Positions 1 through 5,788 of a DNA stretch of 7,328 nucleotides are shown one piece after another. Source of the stretch: Thermoflexibacter sp. (lineage in GTDB: Bacteria > Bacteroidota > Bacteroidia > Cytophagales > Thermoflexibacteraceae); assembly GCA_025455345.1 (NCBI GenBank), contig JALOMS010000231.1, positions 1 to 7,328 of the forward strand, given 5' to 3'. The translations under genes and the position numbers were made by a program. Below the pieces are notes generated by a model. The model was given only the letters and a program-made list of their open reading frames with translations, searched no databases and was not told the DNA's origin. The number at the start of each line of letters is the position of its first letter. Position 1 is the stretch's first letter.

Positions 1-277
1 AAATAGATATAAAAAATTGATTATTAAGCAAATAAGGCTTCCCATATTCATCTTTGTAAAAAGTTTCTATCTCTATACCTATTTTTTTGGCTAAGCTCAA
101 AGCCAAGACTCTTGCACTTAACCACTCCATTCTTCTTCTTTCATGTTTGACCTGTTCCAGCTCACTCAAGTTTATACCTTTGGGCAGGAGGCTGATAAGA
201 GTGTTCTCTTCTTCTTCTATCTCCCAAATTCCCCAAATAAGGTTTTCTTTGATATTTTGATAAAATAGTTGCGCCAT
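1..277 (-). CDS. 4'-phosphopantetheinyl transferase superfamily protein, N-terminal part (runs off the window)
   Basis: I translated this by hand on the minus strand from the ATG at 277-275. It gives 92 residues with no stop before the window edge, so the C-terminal half is missing. Family members transfer the phosphopantetheine arm of coenzyme A onto a serine of acyl or peptidyl carrier proteins in the cytoplasm. The recognisable part is HERRRMEWLSARVL at about residues 46-59, followed by YKDEYGKPYL at about 76-85 and FFISI at the edge. This matches the family pattern of an R-x-x-E-W-L-x-x-R block, then a D-x-x-G-K-P-x-L block leading into I-S-I-S-H. The metal-binding and catalytic residues of the C-terminal half lie outside the window. 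The start at 277 is preferred because the protein then begins close to the conserved region. An in-frame ATG about 60 bases upstream would add a hydrophobic stretch not expected for this cytoplasmic enzyme. The gene is divergent from purU. Confidence 0.8.
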   Translation of the reverse strand, partial: MAQLFYQNIKENLIWGIWEIEEEENTLISLLPKGINLSELEQVKHERRRMEWLSARVLALSLAKKIGIEIETFYKDEYGKPYLLNNQFFISI

Positions 278-521
278 GAAACTTTTTAGACAAAAGATTA
301 TTAAAAAATTTGATTTGATTACGAGCAGGTAAATCATAATCACAAGACATTCAAAAAAATATTATCCCCTCAGCGTCCATAACATGATTCTTATAATAAT
401 ACATTTGTCGCTCTTTTCAATCAATTGCGTGAATTTAAAACAACCTTTCAATAATATACTCATATTTTAATTCAAAATTATTCAAATTTGTATTTCTTAC
501 TATTTAAAATATCATCAAAAT
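278..521. other. Divergent intergenic region between the phosphopantetheinyl transferase gene and purU
   Basis: These 244 bases separate two divergent genes and must hold the start signals for both. The sequence is very AT-rich. A 62-codon minus-strand reading frame that begins at 350 overlaps the transferase gene in another frame and is not considered real. The only consensus-like motif seen is TACATTTG at 400-407 on the plus strand, listed separately. No strong hairpin was found. Confidence 0.6.
400..407 (+). promoter_or_regulatory. Possible Bacteroidota -7 box upstream of purU
   Basis: TACATTTG fits the Bacteroidota -7 consensus TAnnTTTG exactly. No clear TTTG -33 element lies about 19 bases upstream, which weakens the call. 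If used, it would give a leader of roughly 105 bases before the purU ATG. A weaker alternative, CAAATTTG at 483-490, lies closer to the start but departs from the consensus at its first base. Confidence 0.25.
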
Positions 522-1361
522 ATGCAACAACAATACATTTTACGCATTGACTGCCCAGACGAGAAAGGCTTAGTTCACAAAATTACAGGAGTGCTTTATC
601 ATAATGACCTGAATGTAATGCGGACAGATGAGTTTGTGGACAGAGAAAGCGGTTATTTTTTTATGAGAACGGAGTTTGCGGGCGATACAGACGAAAATAA
701 GATTGTTTCTGGACTCATCGGCATACTACCTTCGCGCGCCAATATTTCCCTTAACAAAATAAGTAAGAAAAATATTATTATCTTAGCCACCAAAGAACAT
801 CACTGCTTGGGAGATTTATTGATTCGTCATCATTTCAACGAACTGAATGCCAATATTTTATGCGTAATTAGTAACCATGAAATTTTACATTCGCTTACCA
901 GCAAATTTGATATACCTTTTCACTACATCTCTCATGACAATAAAAGTAGAGAAGAACACGAAACAGAGGTATTAAAACTAATAGATACGTATCAGCCTGA
1001 TTTTTTGGTACTTGCTAAATATATGCGCGTTCTTACTGCTCAATTTTCCAATCATTTCCCCAATCGTATTATCAATATTCACCACTCTTTTTTGCCTGCT
1101 TTTATTGGCGCAAGCCCCTACCGACAAGCCTATCAAAGAGGCGTAAAAATTATTGGAGCTACTGCTCATATAGTCAATGAAAACTTGGACGAGGGACCTA
1201 TTATTGCCCAAAGTGTTATCCCAGTTGACCATACTGAAAATGCGACAGATATGGCAAGATTAGGCAGAGATGTGGAAAAAATTGTTTTGGCTAAGGCACT
1301 CAAATTGATTTTTGAAGATAGGGTTTTTGTCAAAGATAATAAAACGGTCATATTTGAATAA
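522..1361 (+). CDS. purU: Formyltetrahydrofolate deformylase PurU
   Basis: PurU hydrolyses 10-formyltetrahydrofolate to formate and tetrahydrofolate. It balances the one-carbon pool and supplies formate for purine synthesis in the cytoplasm. At 279 residues it has the normal family length. Residues 1 to about 80 form the regulatory ACT domain, opening with the typical L-x-x-x-C-P-D-x-x-G-L-V stretch (RIDCPDEKGLVHKITG at 8-23). Residues from about 83 to the end form the formyltransferase-fold catalytic domain. The substrate motif INIHHSFLPAFIGA is at 184-197, with the probable catalytic Asn185 and His187, and the catalytic aspartate is Asp223 in LDEGPIIAQ. These correspond to Asn106, His108 and Asp144 of E. 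coli PurN. The ACT domain plus full length separate it from the shorter PurN. The ATG at 522 puts the ACT domain at the expected place. The next gene starts 8 bases after the stop, so co-transcription is likely. Confidence 0.95.
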   Translation: MQQQYILRIDCPDEKGLVHKITGVLYHNDLNVMRTDEFVDRESGYFFMRTEFAGDTDENKIVSGLIGILPSRANISLNKISKKNIIILATKEHHCLGDLLIRHHFNELNANILCVISNHEILHSLTSKFDIPFHYISHDNKSREEHETEVLKLIDTYQPDFLVLAKYMRVLTAQFSNHFPNRIINIHHSFLPAFIGASPYRQAYQRGVKIIGATAHIVNENLDEGPIIAQSVIPVDHTENATDMARLGRDVEKIVLAKALKLIFEDRVFVKDNKTVIFE

Positions 1362-1369
1362 AAAATACT

Positions 1370-2752
1370 ATGAAACGGATTTGTTTTTTATTACTTCCAT
1401 TTTTGTTTTTCGGTTTTGCTGAAAACAAGGACAATATACTACCCAATATCATCATTATTTTTGCTGATGATTTGGCTTACAGCGACTTATCCTGCTTTGG
1501 AGCTTCTTTTCCTACACCCAATTTGGACAGTTTGGCAAAAGAAGGTATGCGATTTACCAATTTTTATGCCCAACCCCAATGCTCTCCTTCGCGGGCGGCA
1601 CTGCTGACGGGTTGTTATCCACAGCGCGTAGGAATCCCTTGGGTAGTAGGTCCCGAAGGTCCTGCTTGGACAAAGGATAAATATTTTGTAGGCTTGCACC
1701 AAGACGAGCAGACCTTACCCGAATTGCTCAAAAGTAAGGGTTATGCAACTGCTTGTGTAGGGAAATGGCATTTAGGACATCATAGCGCACACTTGCCTAC
1801 CCGACATGGATTTGATACTTATTTTGGCTTGCCGTACAGCAACGATATGTACCCTCCTAATCAAGTGGAATGGCCTGATTTGCCTCTCTTAGACCAAGAA
1901 AAAATCATAGAAAAAAATCCTGACCAAAGCCTTCTGACCCAACGCTACACAGAAAAGGCAATTCAGTTTATCCAAAAGAATAAACGAAAACCCTTCTTCT
2001 TGTACCTTGCTCATTCTATGCCTCATGTTCCTATTTTTGCTTCTAAAAAATTTGAAGGAAAATCTAAAAAGGGAGAATATGCAGACGTAGTGCAAGAGTT
2101 GGATTGGTCGGCGGGAGAAATATTTAAAGCACTGAAAAAGAATAAATTAGACAAGAATACACTTATCATTTTTACTTCTGATAATGGCGCATGGCTTACG
2201 TATGGAAATCATGCTGGCTCTTGTGGGGTATTGCGCGAAGGAAAAGCGACCACTTTTGAGGGAGGAGTGCGCGTGCCTACAATTGCTTTTTGGAAGGGAA
2301 AAATCCCTGCGAGAACGGTCTGCGACAAGGTAGTGGGGCTAATGGATTTTTTACCAACTTTTGCCGAAATTACAGGCTTTGCACTACCAAATAAAATCAT
2401 AGATGGCAAGAGCTTTCTTCCTCTTTTGGAAAATAAGCCCAATTCCTCAAGCCCAAGAACTTATCACTACTATTTCCAAATCAATGAATTGCAGGCTATT
2501 AGGAAAGGAAAGTGGAAACTGCACGTGCCTCATAGCTACGAGTTTGTGGAGCAAGCAGGCAAAGACGGGCAGAGAGGCAAATCCGTTCAAAAGATGATAG
2601 AACTTTCACTTTTTGACTTGGAAAATGACCCAGGCGAACAGCAGAACTTAGCAAGCCAATACCCCAATATCGTACAAGAGCTAAAAGAAGAGATTGCTCG
2701 ATTTGACAAGGAAATCAGAGAAAACAAAAGACCTGCGGGAAGCTCTCTTTGA
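1370..2752 (+). CDS. Exported sulfatase (type I, formylglycine-dependent)
   Basis: This 460-residue protein hydrolyses sulfate esters, probably on a carbohydrate or aromatic substrate outside the cytoplasm. Residues 1-17 form a signal peptide with a basic start, a Phe/Leu-rich core and likely cleavage after GFA. The alkaline-phosphatase-like sulfatase fold starts at PNIIIIFADDL (25-35), where Asp33 and Asp34 are the first calcium ligands. The sulfatase signature CSPSRAALLTG lies at 71-81; Cys71 would be converted to formylglycine. Other active-site positions by analogy with arylsulfatase A are Arg75, Lys132 and His134 in GKWHLGH, His219 in MPHVP, Asp271-Asn272 in TSDNGAW, and Lys292 in REGKATTFEGG. 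The C-terminal subdomain carries the usual LFDLENDPGEQQNLA (414-428). No residue expected for catalysis is missing. The formylglycine-generating enzyme and SusC/D-type uptake genes are not in the window, so the substrate cannot be named. The gene starts 8 bases after purU. Confidence 0.93.
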   Translation: MKRICFLLLPFLFFGFAENKDNILPNIIIIFADDLAYSDLSCFGASFPTPNLDSLAKEGMRFTNFYAQPQCSPSRAALLTGCYPQRVGIPWVVGPEGPAWTKDKYFVGLHQDEQTLPELLKSKGYATACVGKWHLGHHSAHLPTRHGFDTYFGLPYSNDMYPPNQVEWPDLPLLDQEKIIEKNPDQSLLTQRYTEKAIQFIQKNKRKPFFLYLAHSMPHVPIFASKKFEGKSKKGEYADVVQELDWSAGEIFKALKKNKLDKNTLIIFTSDNGAWLTYGNHAGSCGVLREGKATTFEGGVRVPTIAFWKGKIPARTVCDKVVGLMDFLPTFAEITGFALPNKIIDGKSFLPLLENKPNSSSPRTYHYYFQINELQAIRKGKWKLHVPHSYEFVEQAGKDGQRGKSVQKMIELSLFDLENDPGEQQNLASQYPNIVQELKEEIARFDKEIRENKRPAGSSL

Positions 2753-2820
2753 TAATCGTATAATTACTTAACAAAGGGAACCAAACTTAGGCAAAGTTCC
2801 GTACTCTTTAGTGCAAGTAT

Positions 2821-3000
2821 TTTGCAGTGGTTCGTAACATTCCATTCATATAAGACACTTATTTTATTTTGAGTTTTAATTAAAAAATATAAATGCTTGT
2901 AAATCTTGTTTTTGCAAAGTGAAAAATTTCAATCTATTCATCTTCCATTCATATTTCTGTTTGCAAAAACATAACATAAAGTGTAAGACATTTGCAGTGG
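2821..3000. repeat. Cluster of short direct repeats (TTTGCAGTGG, TTCCATTCATAT, TAAGACA)
   Basis: TTTGCAGTGG occurs at 2821-2830 and again at 2991-3000. TTCCATTCATAT occurs at 2840-2851 and 2943-2954. TAAGACA occurs at 2851-2857 and 2984-2990. The order of the modules differs between the two sets, so this is not a simple tandem duplication. The second TTTGCAGTGG ends 5 bases before the -33 element of the promoter at 3006-3037, a position suited to an operator or activator site. No transposon ends were found around it. Confidence 0.5.
2907..2971. repeat. 12-bp inverted repeat TGTTTTTGCAAA / TTTGCAAAAACA
   Basis: The arms at 2907-2918 and 2960-2971 are perfect reverse complements with a 41-base spacer. 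Each arm contains the palindrome TTTGCAAA. The long spacer makes a terminator unlikely. Two binding sites for a dimeric regulator, upstream of the promoter at 3006-3037, would fit, but that is inference. Confidence 0.45.
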
Positions 3001-3005
3001 CTTTT

Positions 3006-3037
3006 TTTGGAGATTGAAGGTTTATATCCTATCTTTG
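3006..3037 (+). promoter_or_regulatory. Bacteroidota-type promoter for the lipoprotein gene
   Basis: A TTTG -33 box at 3006-3009 is separated by 20 bases from TATCTTTG at 3030-3037, which matches the TAnnTTTG -7 consensus exactly. This is the best promoter match noticed in the window. Transcription would start near 3044, giving a leader of about 165-185 bases before the 343-aa lipoprotein. That is long enough to carry regulatory structure. Confidence 0.6.
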
Positions 3038-3161
3038 TTATGTACAATTCAGCCAAGCAAAAGGAACTATTTTTTTTGCCTGTCTTTTCCCTTTCGTTGC
3101 AACGATATTTTTTACTGATACGTCTTTTTATTTAGTGCGTTCTTTTTTAAACAGATGTTTT

Positions 3162-3200
3162 ATGAAAATCAATCAAAAAGGAAAATTTCCAAATTGTTAG
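3162..3200 (+). other. Possible 12-codon leader ORF upstream of the lipoprotein
   Basis: ATG at 3162 opens a 12-residue peptide (MKINQKGKFPNC) that ends with TAG at 3198-3200, directly next to the hairpin at 3201-3224. It lies inside the leader of the predicted transcript. It could be a translated leader affecting the hairpin. It could also be the remains of an original start now out of frame, or chance. No evidence of expression is visible. Confidence 0.2.
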
Positions 3201-3224
3201 TGCTTTTTTGTTTTTAAAAAAGCA
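3201..3224 (+). repeat. 9-bp perfect hairpin over a possible start codon
   Basis: TGCTTTTTT at 3201-3209 and AAAAAAGCA at 3216-3224 are perfect reverse complements around a 6-base loop. The TTG codon that would begin the longest form of the lipoprotein (3208-3210) is inside the left arm and loop. The ATG at 3229 lies 4 bases after the right arm. The stem is mostly A-T pairs, so its stability is modest. Confidence 0.5.
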
Positions 3225-4239
3225 AATAATGGTGTCTATATTTTGTCTATTGGCTTTCAGTGCCTGCAAGAATGAATTGCATGACATAGAAAAGGAGGCA
3301 AGGCTCAGTGAAAACTACACACAGATAGATAAGTTCGATTTATCAGTTACAAGCGATAAAGTAAAAGTAATAAATGGGAGGTTAGTATTTGCTGATTATG
3401 ATGTTTTCTTTCAAACCGCTGACGCGCTGAGTAGTTTAAGTCAAGAAGAGATGCTGGCTTGGGTACAAAAGATGGGCTTTCCTTCTCTACTTTTTTATAA
3501 CTTAAACAATTCAAATCATCCGAATAGACAATACCTCTCAGACTTAGAGATTTCACCAAGGTATTTGCTATTGATGAATGCTCAAGGTGAGTATCAGATA
3601 GGAAATTATATTCATTGGTGCGATACAGATGGTGTATTCTATTTTATACCTAATGCCAACGAGAAACTTTTAAAACAAGTAAAAGCAAATCCTAAGAAAA
3701 GTAATGTACCAAATAAAAAATACATTAAATCAATTATTGAAGTAGATACACCTACTACTAATAATGATGGTTTTACTACTTATGCGGTAGTTATTCCTGG
3801 CAATACAGCCGATGCGCGCTATCAATACCAATACAGCTATGGAGGGCATACCTACAAAATGGTGTTTGAAGTATCAAGCTATACCTATTGGAATTATATA
3901 GGTACTAATGTTGTTTGCTCAAACGAAATTTACTCTTCTGTAAAATTAGAATATCGTAAGAATAACGGAACTTGGGCTATGGCTGGAGAATCTGCGACTA
4001 AATCAATTTCAAATGGCTATTATTCCATAACGCCCGATATTGGTAATGTATGTTGTCCTCCTACTTACACAAGTAATTTTAGTGGTTATATTAACTCAAA
4101 TCAACCTTTACATATTAAACTTGGACAAACGTTTAATTGGGAGGAAGCATTAGATTGGAATGTTACAGTAAGTGGCAACTATTATGAAAATGTGTCTATA
4201 CATAATAAAACCTATTCCTTATCTCCAGCAAGTTGGTAA
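3208..4239 (+). CDS. Hypothetical surface lipoprotein, 343 aa (start uncertain)
   Basis: I do not recognise a named family with confidence. The N-terminus is a lipoprotein signal: basic LKKQ, a hydrophobic core, and lipobox AFSAC with the lipidated Cys at residue 20, numbered from a TTG start at 3208. The residues after it, KNELHDIEKE, are charged, like the surface-export signal of Bacteroidota lipoproteins. Residues about 53-95 (KVINGRLVFADYDVFF, then SQEEMLAWVQKMGFPSLL) resemble the N-terminal segment common in Bacteroidota secreted proteins: N-G-R-L-V-F, a helical E-E-x-x-x-W, then G-F-x-S-L. A central LLLMNAQGEYQIGNY segment (120-134) follows. From about 205 the protein is Tyr-, Asn- and Ser-rich and looks like a beta domain, with VCCPP at 281-285. 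An ATG at 3229 is an alternative start, but it would leave a 13-residue signal with no positive charge. The gene follows the promoter at 3006-3037 and precedes a small lipoprotein gene by 40 bases. Confidence 0.8.
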   Translation: MFLKKQIMVSIFCLLAFSACKNELHDIEKEARLSENYTQIDKFDLSVTSDKVKVINGRLVFADYDVFFQTADALSSLSQEEMLAWVQKMGFPSLLFYNLNNSNHPNRQYLSDLEISPRYLLLMNAQGEYQIGNYIHWCDTDGVFYFIPNANEKLLKQVKANPKKSNVPNKKYIKSIIEVDTPTTNNDGFTTYAVVIPGNTADARYQYQYSYGGHTYKMVFEVSSYTYWNYIGTNVVCSNEIYSSVKLEYRKNNGTWAMAGESATKSISNGYYSITPDIGNVCCPPTYTSNFSGYINSNQPLHIKLGQTFNWEEALDWNVTVSGNYYENVSIHNKTYSLSPASW

Positions 4240-4279
4240 AATAATCTAAAATATAATCTCTTTAAAACATTATTTCAAG

Positions 4280-4765
4280 ATGAAACATTTATTTATTTTA
4301 TTTGCAATCTCTTTACTACTAATCAGTTGTAAGAAAGAAGAAAAAGATTTTGTTGGTATGGCTACCTTTAAAATAGACAATCAATTAAAGATAGTAAACT
4401 TTGATGCGGCAAGTGCTTTTTATAGCAATAATATAAGTATCTATTTTATTGATAATCAAAACACAGTTTTACTTAACTTAAATTTGCAAAGAAAAAATAG
4501 GAATGCAACAGTTTTTCCTTTTGAGTGCTGTAAAGACAATGATAGGGCAGGCGCAGCTCTTGTCATAGAAAGAGAACCTTCTCAAGAAACACGCTTTACT
4601 GCTCCTGACCCTCAAAATGCTAATATTCAACAGGGGAGTATCAAGATAAGTCGCTGGACAGATAATGAGATAGAAGGCACATTTGATTTTGTAGCAGTAG
4701 GACAAACTAATGCAAATGAGAGAGTAAGCATTACCGAAGGAACATTTTATGCTAAAAGAGAGTAA
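4280..4765 (+). CDS. Small surface lipoprotein, 161 aa, first of three related copies
   Basis: No named function can be given; the layout resembles Bacteroidota DUF6252-like lipoproteins, but that link is tentative. Residues 1-17 are a lipoprotein signal (LLLISC, lipidated Cys17) followed by KKEEKD, which fits the Lys plus acidic export signal described for surface lipoproteins of Capnocytophaga and relatives. The mature part opens with a beta strand, GMATFKID (26-33). It has a vicinal cysteine pair in FECCKD (81-86) and ends with two conserved strands, NEIEGTFDF (129-137) and VSITEGTFYAK (149-159). The same three elements occur in the genes at 5003 and 6773. It lacks the Trp that follows the first strand in those two. 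The 40-base gap from the previous gene shows no promoter match, so both are likely on one transcript. Confidence 0.85.
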   Translation: MKHLFILFAISLLLISCKKEEKDFVGMATFKIDNQLKIVNFDAASAFYSNNISIYFIDNQNTVLLNLNLQRKNRNATVFPFECCKDNDRAGAALVIEREPSQETRFTAPDPQNANIQQGSIKISRWTDNEIEGTFDFVAVGQTNANERVSITEGTFYAKRE

Positions 4766-5002
4766 AAGTTCTTAGCTTCTTGCTTTTCCATAAAATACAA
4801 TCTCTTGTTTGTAAACGAGTTGTAAAATTAAACTATCAAAATCAATAAAAAGCACATCAACAGCCTCTTATTGATTTTGATTTTCTGATGCCGAGAAAAT
4901 ATACTATCTTATTACAATAATAGGTATCTCTTAGTTTTTGGGTAGAGCCTACTCAGGTATCCTCACCACTTATTTTCTATTTTTTTATTAATCATTGTTT
5001 AT
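4766..5002. other. 237-bp gap between the first two related lipoprotein genes
   Basis: It contains the 14-bp inverted repeat at 4835-4881, listed separately. AGGTATC appears twice in direct orientation (4922-4928 and 4955-4961), 33 bases apart start to start, which is close to three helical turns. No TAnnTTTG box was found. TAGTTTTTG at 4932-4940 has one base too many. No open reading frame with coding character was noticed. Confidence 0.45.
4835..4881. terminator. 14-bp perfect inverted repeat, possible terminator
   Basis: ATCAAAATCAATAA (4835-4848) and TTATTGATTTTGAT (4868-4881) pair perfectly around a 19-base loop. It lies 70 bases after the stop of the 161-aa lipoprotein gene. The stem has only A-T-rich pairs, and just a short T run (TTT) follows it. 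A terminator is the most ordinary reading; a regulator site for the next gene is also possible. Confidence 0.4.
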
Positions 5003-5512
5003 ATGCAAATCAGTAAACTTTTGATTGTGTTATTGTTGCTCACTTCTGCAGTATTGCTTTCTTGTGATAAAAATGAGCTAACTCCTTCTATCGGCATGAT
5101 AAAGTTTGATTTAGATGGACATAATTGGGGAACAGAGATAGTGCATTGGACTGACCCTAAAGGAGACCCAAATTTTTTAGTTTTTAGAGGAATTAATAAT
5201 AAAGATTCTTTTGTTTTAAGTGTTGTTGGTCGTTCTAATACAATTTTTGGACGTGATTTTCACGAAAACCAAGAGATTATCAAAGAATTTAATTTTACTA
5301 TAGAGTCTTACTCTGTATTTCTTTACGTTACCTTTGTTTCATTCATCAATTCTATCTATTTAGATGATATAAAAATAAATGGAGATTACTTAGAAGGGAA
5401 ATTTAGAGGAGAAATGATTGAACTAATAGATGGAAGTAAAATTGGTAATAAAACCGTAAAAATCACCAATGGGTATTTTAAAATTAGGATTGATAGTATT
5501 GCTAAAAGGTAA
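5003..5512 (+). CDS. Small surface lipoprotein, 169 aa, second of three related copies
   Basis: Function unknown. Residues 1-21 are a lipoprotein signal: Lys5, a long Leu/Val core, lipobox VLLSC and lipidated Cys21. DKNE follows directly. The mature protein begins with SIGMIKFDLDGHNWGTE (29-45), a strand, turn and strand with Trp42, a start typical of Bacteroidota small lipoproteins with a G-x-x-x-F-x-x-x-G-x-x-W pattern. The middle (about 57-118) is beta-rich. It ends with DYLEGKFRG (128-136) and VKITNGYFKI (152-161), matching the closing strands of the genes at 4280 and 6773. It has no cysteine besides the lipidated one. Long gaps on both sides (237 and 276 bases) suggest its own transcript, although no consensus promoter was found. 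The ATG is the only start that gives a complete signal peptide. Confidence 0.85.
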   Translation: MQISKLLIVLLLLTSAVLLSCDKNELTPSIGMIKFDLDGHNWGTEIVHWTDPKGDPNFLVFRGINNKDSFVLSVVGRSNTIFGRDFHENQEIIKEFNFTIESYSVFLYVTFVSFINSIYLDDIKINGDYLEGKFRGEMIELIDGSKIGNKTVKITNGYFKIRIDSIAKR

Positions 5513-5534
5513 GTAGCTTTCTAAGAGCGATTAA

Positions 5535-5708
5535 TTCTACTGCTGGGAAGTAATTATTCCAATTTATAATTATTTCAGGACTATTACTGCCTTTGCACAC
5601 TTTCTTACAGATGCTCTTTTAGCAACTTCACGTACACCTATTACTCCTTATGGACAGTCTTTATCAGGTCTGGTAGGATTTGTTTATTGTGGGTCTATTT
5701 ATTAACCA
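5535..5708 (+). pseudogene. Possible decayed coding fragment before the beta-barrel gene
   Basis: This 57-codon stretch is open between TAA at 5532-5534 and TAA at 5706-5708 but contains no ATG. From about 5577 it translates to protein-like sequence (RTITAFAHFLTDALLAT, then PITPYGQSLSGLVGF) and is less AT-rich than the other gaps in this region. It could be the remnant of a gene, a small RNA or chance. No family was recognised. It is reported because the 276-base gap is otherwise explained only by the inverted repeat at its right end. Confidence 0.2.
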
Positions 5709-5717
5709 ACTTTTTAT

Positions 5718-5758
5718 TCAAATCATGCATTTTCTTTAGTTGAATATGCATGATTTGA
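5718..5758. repeat. 13-bp perfect inverted repeat just upstream of the beta-barrel gene
   Basis: TCAAATCATGCAT (5718-5730) and ATGCATGATTTGA (5746-5758) are perfect reverse complements around a 15-base loop. The right arm ends 30 bases before the ATG at 5789. No T-tract follows in either direction, which argues against an intrinsic terminator. An operator, or a hairpin in the 5' leader of the beta-barrel mRNA, is more likely. TGACTTTG at 5756-5763 overlaps the right arm and is one base away from the TAnnTTTG promoter box. Confidence 0.5.
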
Positions 5759-5788
5759 CTTTGATAAACCCTAAAAAACATCAGTTTT

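Larger units (their letters stand above)
2753..3207. other. 455-bp intergenic region without a convincing gene
   Basis: The left end may terminate the purU-sulfatase transcript. GGAAC at 2777-2781 can pair with GTTCC at 2796-2800, but the stem is short and no T-tract follows. From 2821 to 3000 there are several short direct and inverted repeats, listed separately. A good Bacteroidota promoter is at 3006-3037, followed by about 165 bases of T-rich sequence before the lipoprotein gene. A 31-codon ORF at 3040-3135 (starting MYNSAKQK) has no coding support and begins where the promoter's transcript should start, so it is not called as a gene. Confidence 0.6.

Noticed and set aside
162..350. 62-codon minus-strand frame starting MSCDYDLPARN
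   Set aside because: It overlaps the phosphopantetheinyl transferase gene in another frame, is rich in Arg/Lys from AGA and AAG runs, and shows no domain or signal.
978..1351. Two minus-strand frames of 84 and 61 codons inside purU
   Set aside because: They lie opposite the highly conserved catalytic domain of PurU and have no protein-like features.
1416..2597. Several frames of 60-80 codons on both strands inside the sulfatase gene
   Set aside because: They are shadows of the sulfatase reading frame, which has an intact set of active-site motifs over its whole length.
2874..2885. 12-bp palindrome TTTTAATTAAAA
   Set aside because: It is a pure A/T palindrome in a very AT-rich gap and is easily expected by chance.
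2821..3000. A miniature transposable element bounded by the two TTTGCAGTGG copies
   Set aside because: The sequence inside the 10-bp direct repeats has no terminal inverted repeats at its ends, so the target-site-duplication reading is not supported.
3040..3135. 31-codon ORF starting MYNSAKQK just after the promoter box
   Set aside because: Its ATG lies 3 bases after the -7 box, before the expected transcript start, and the codons come from a T-rich leader. There is no supporting feature.
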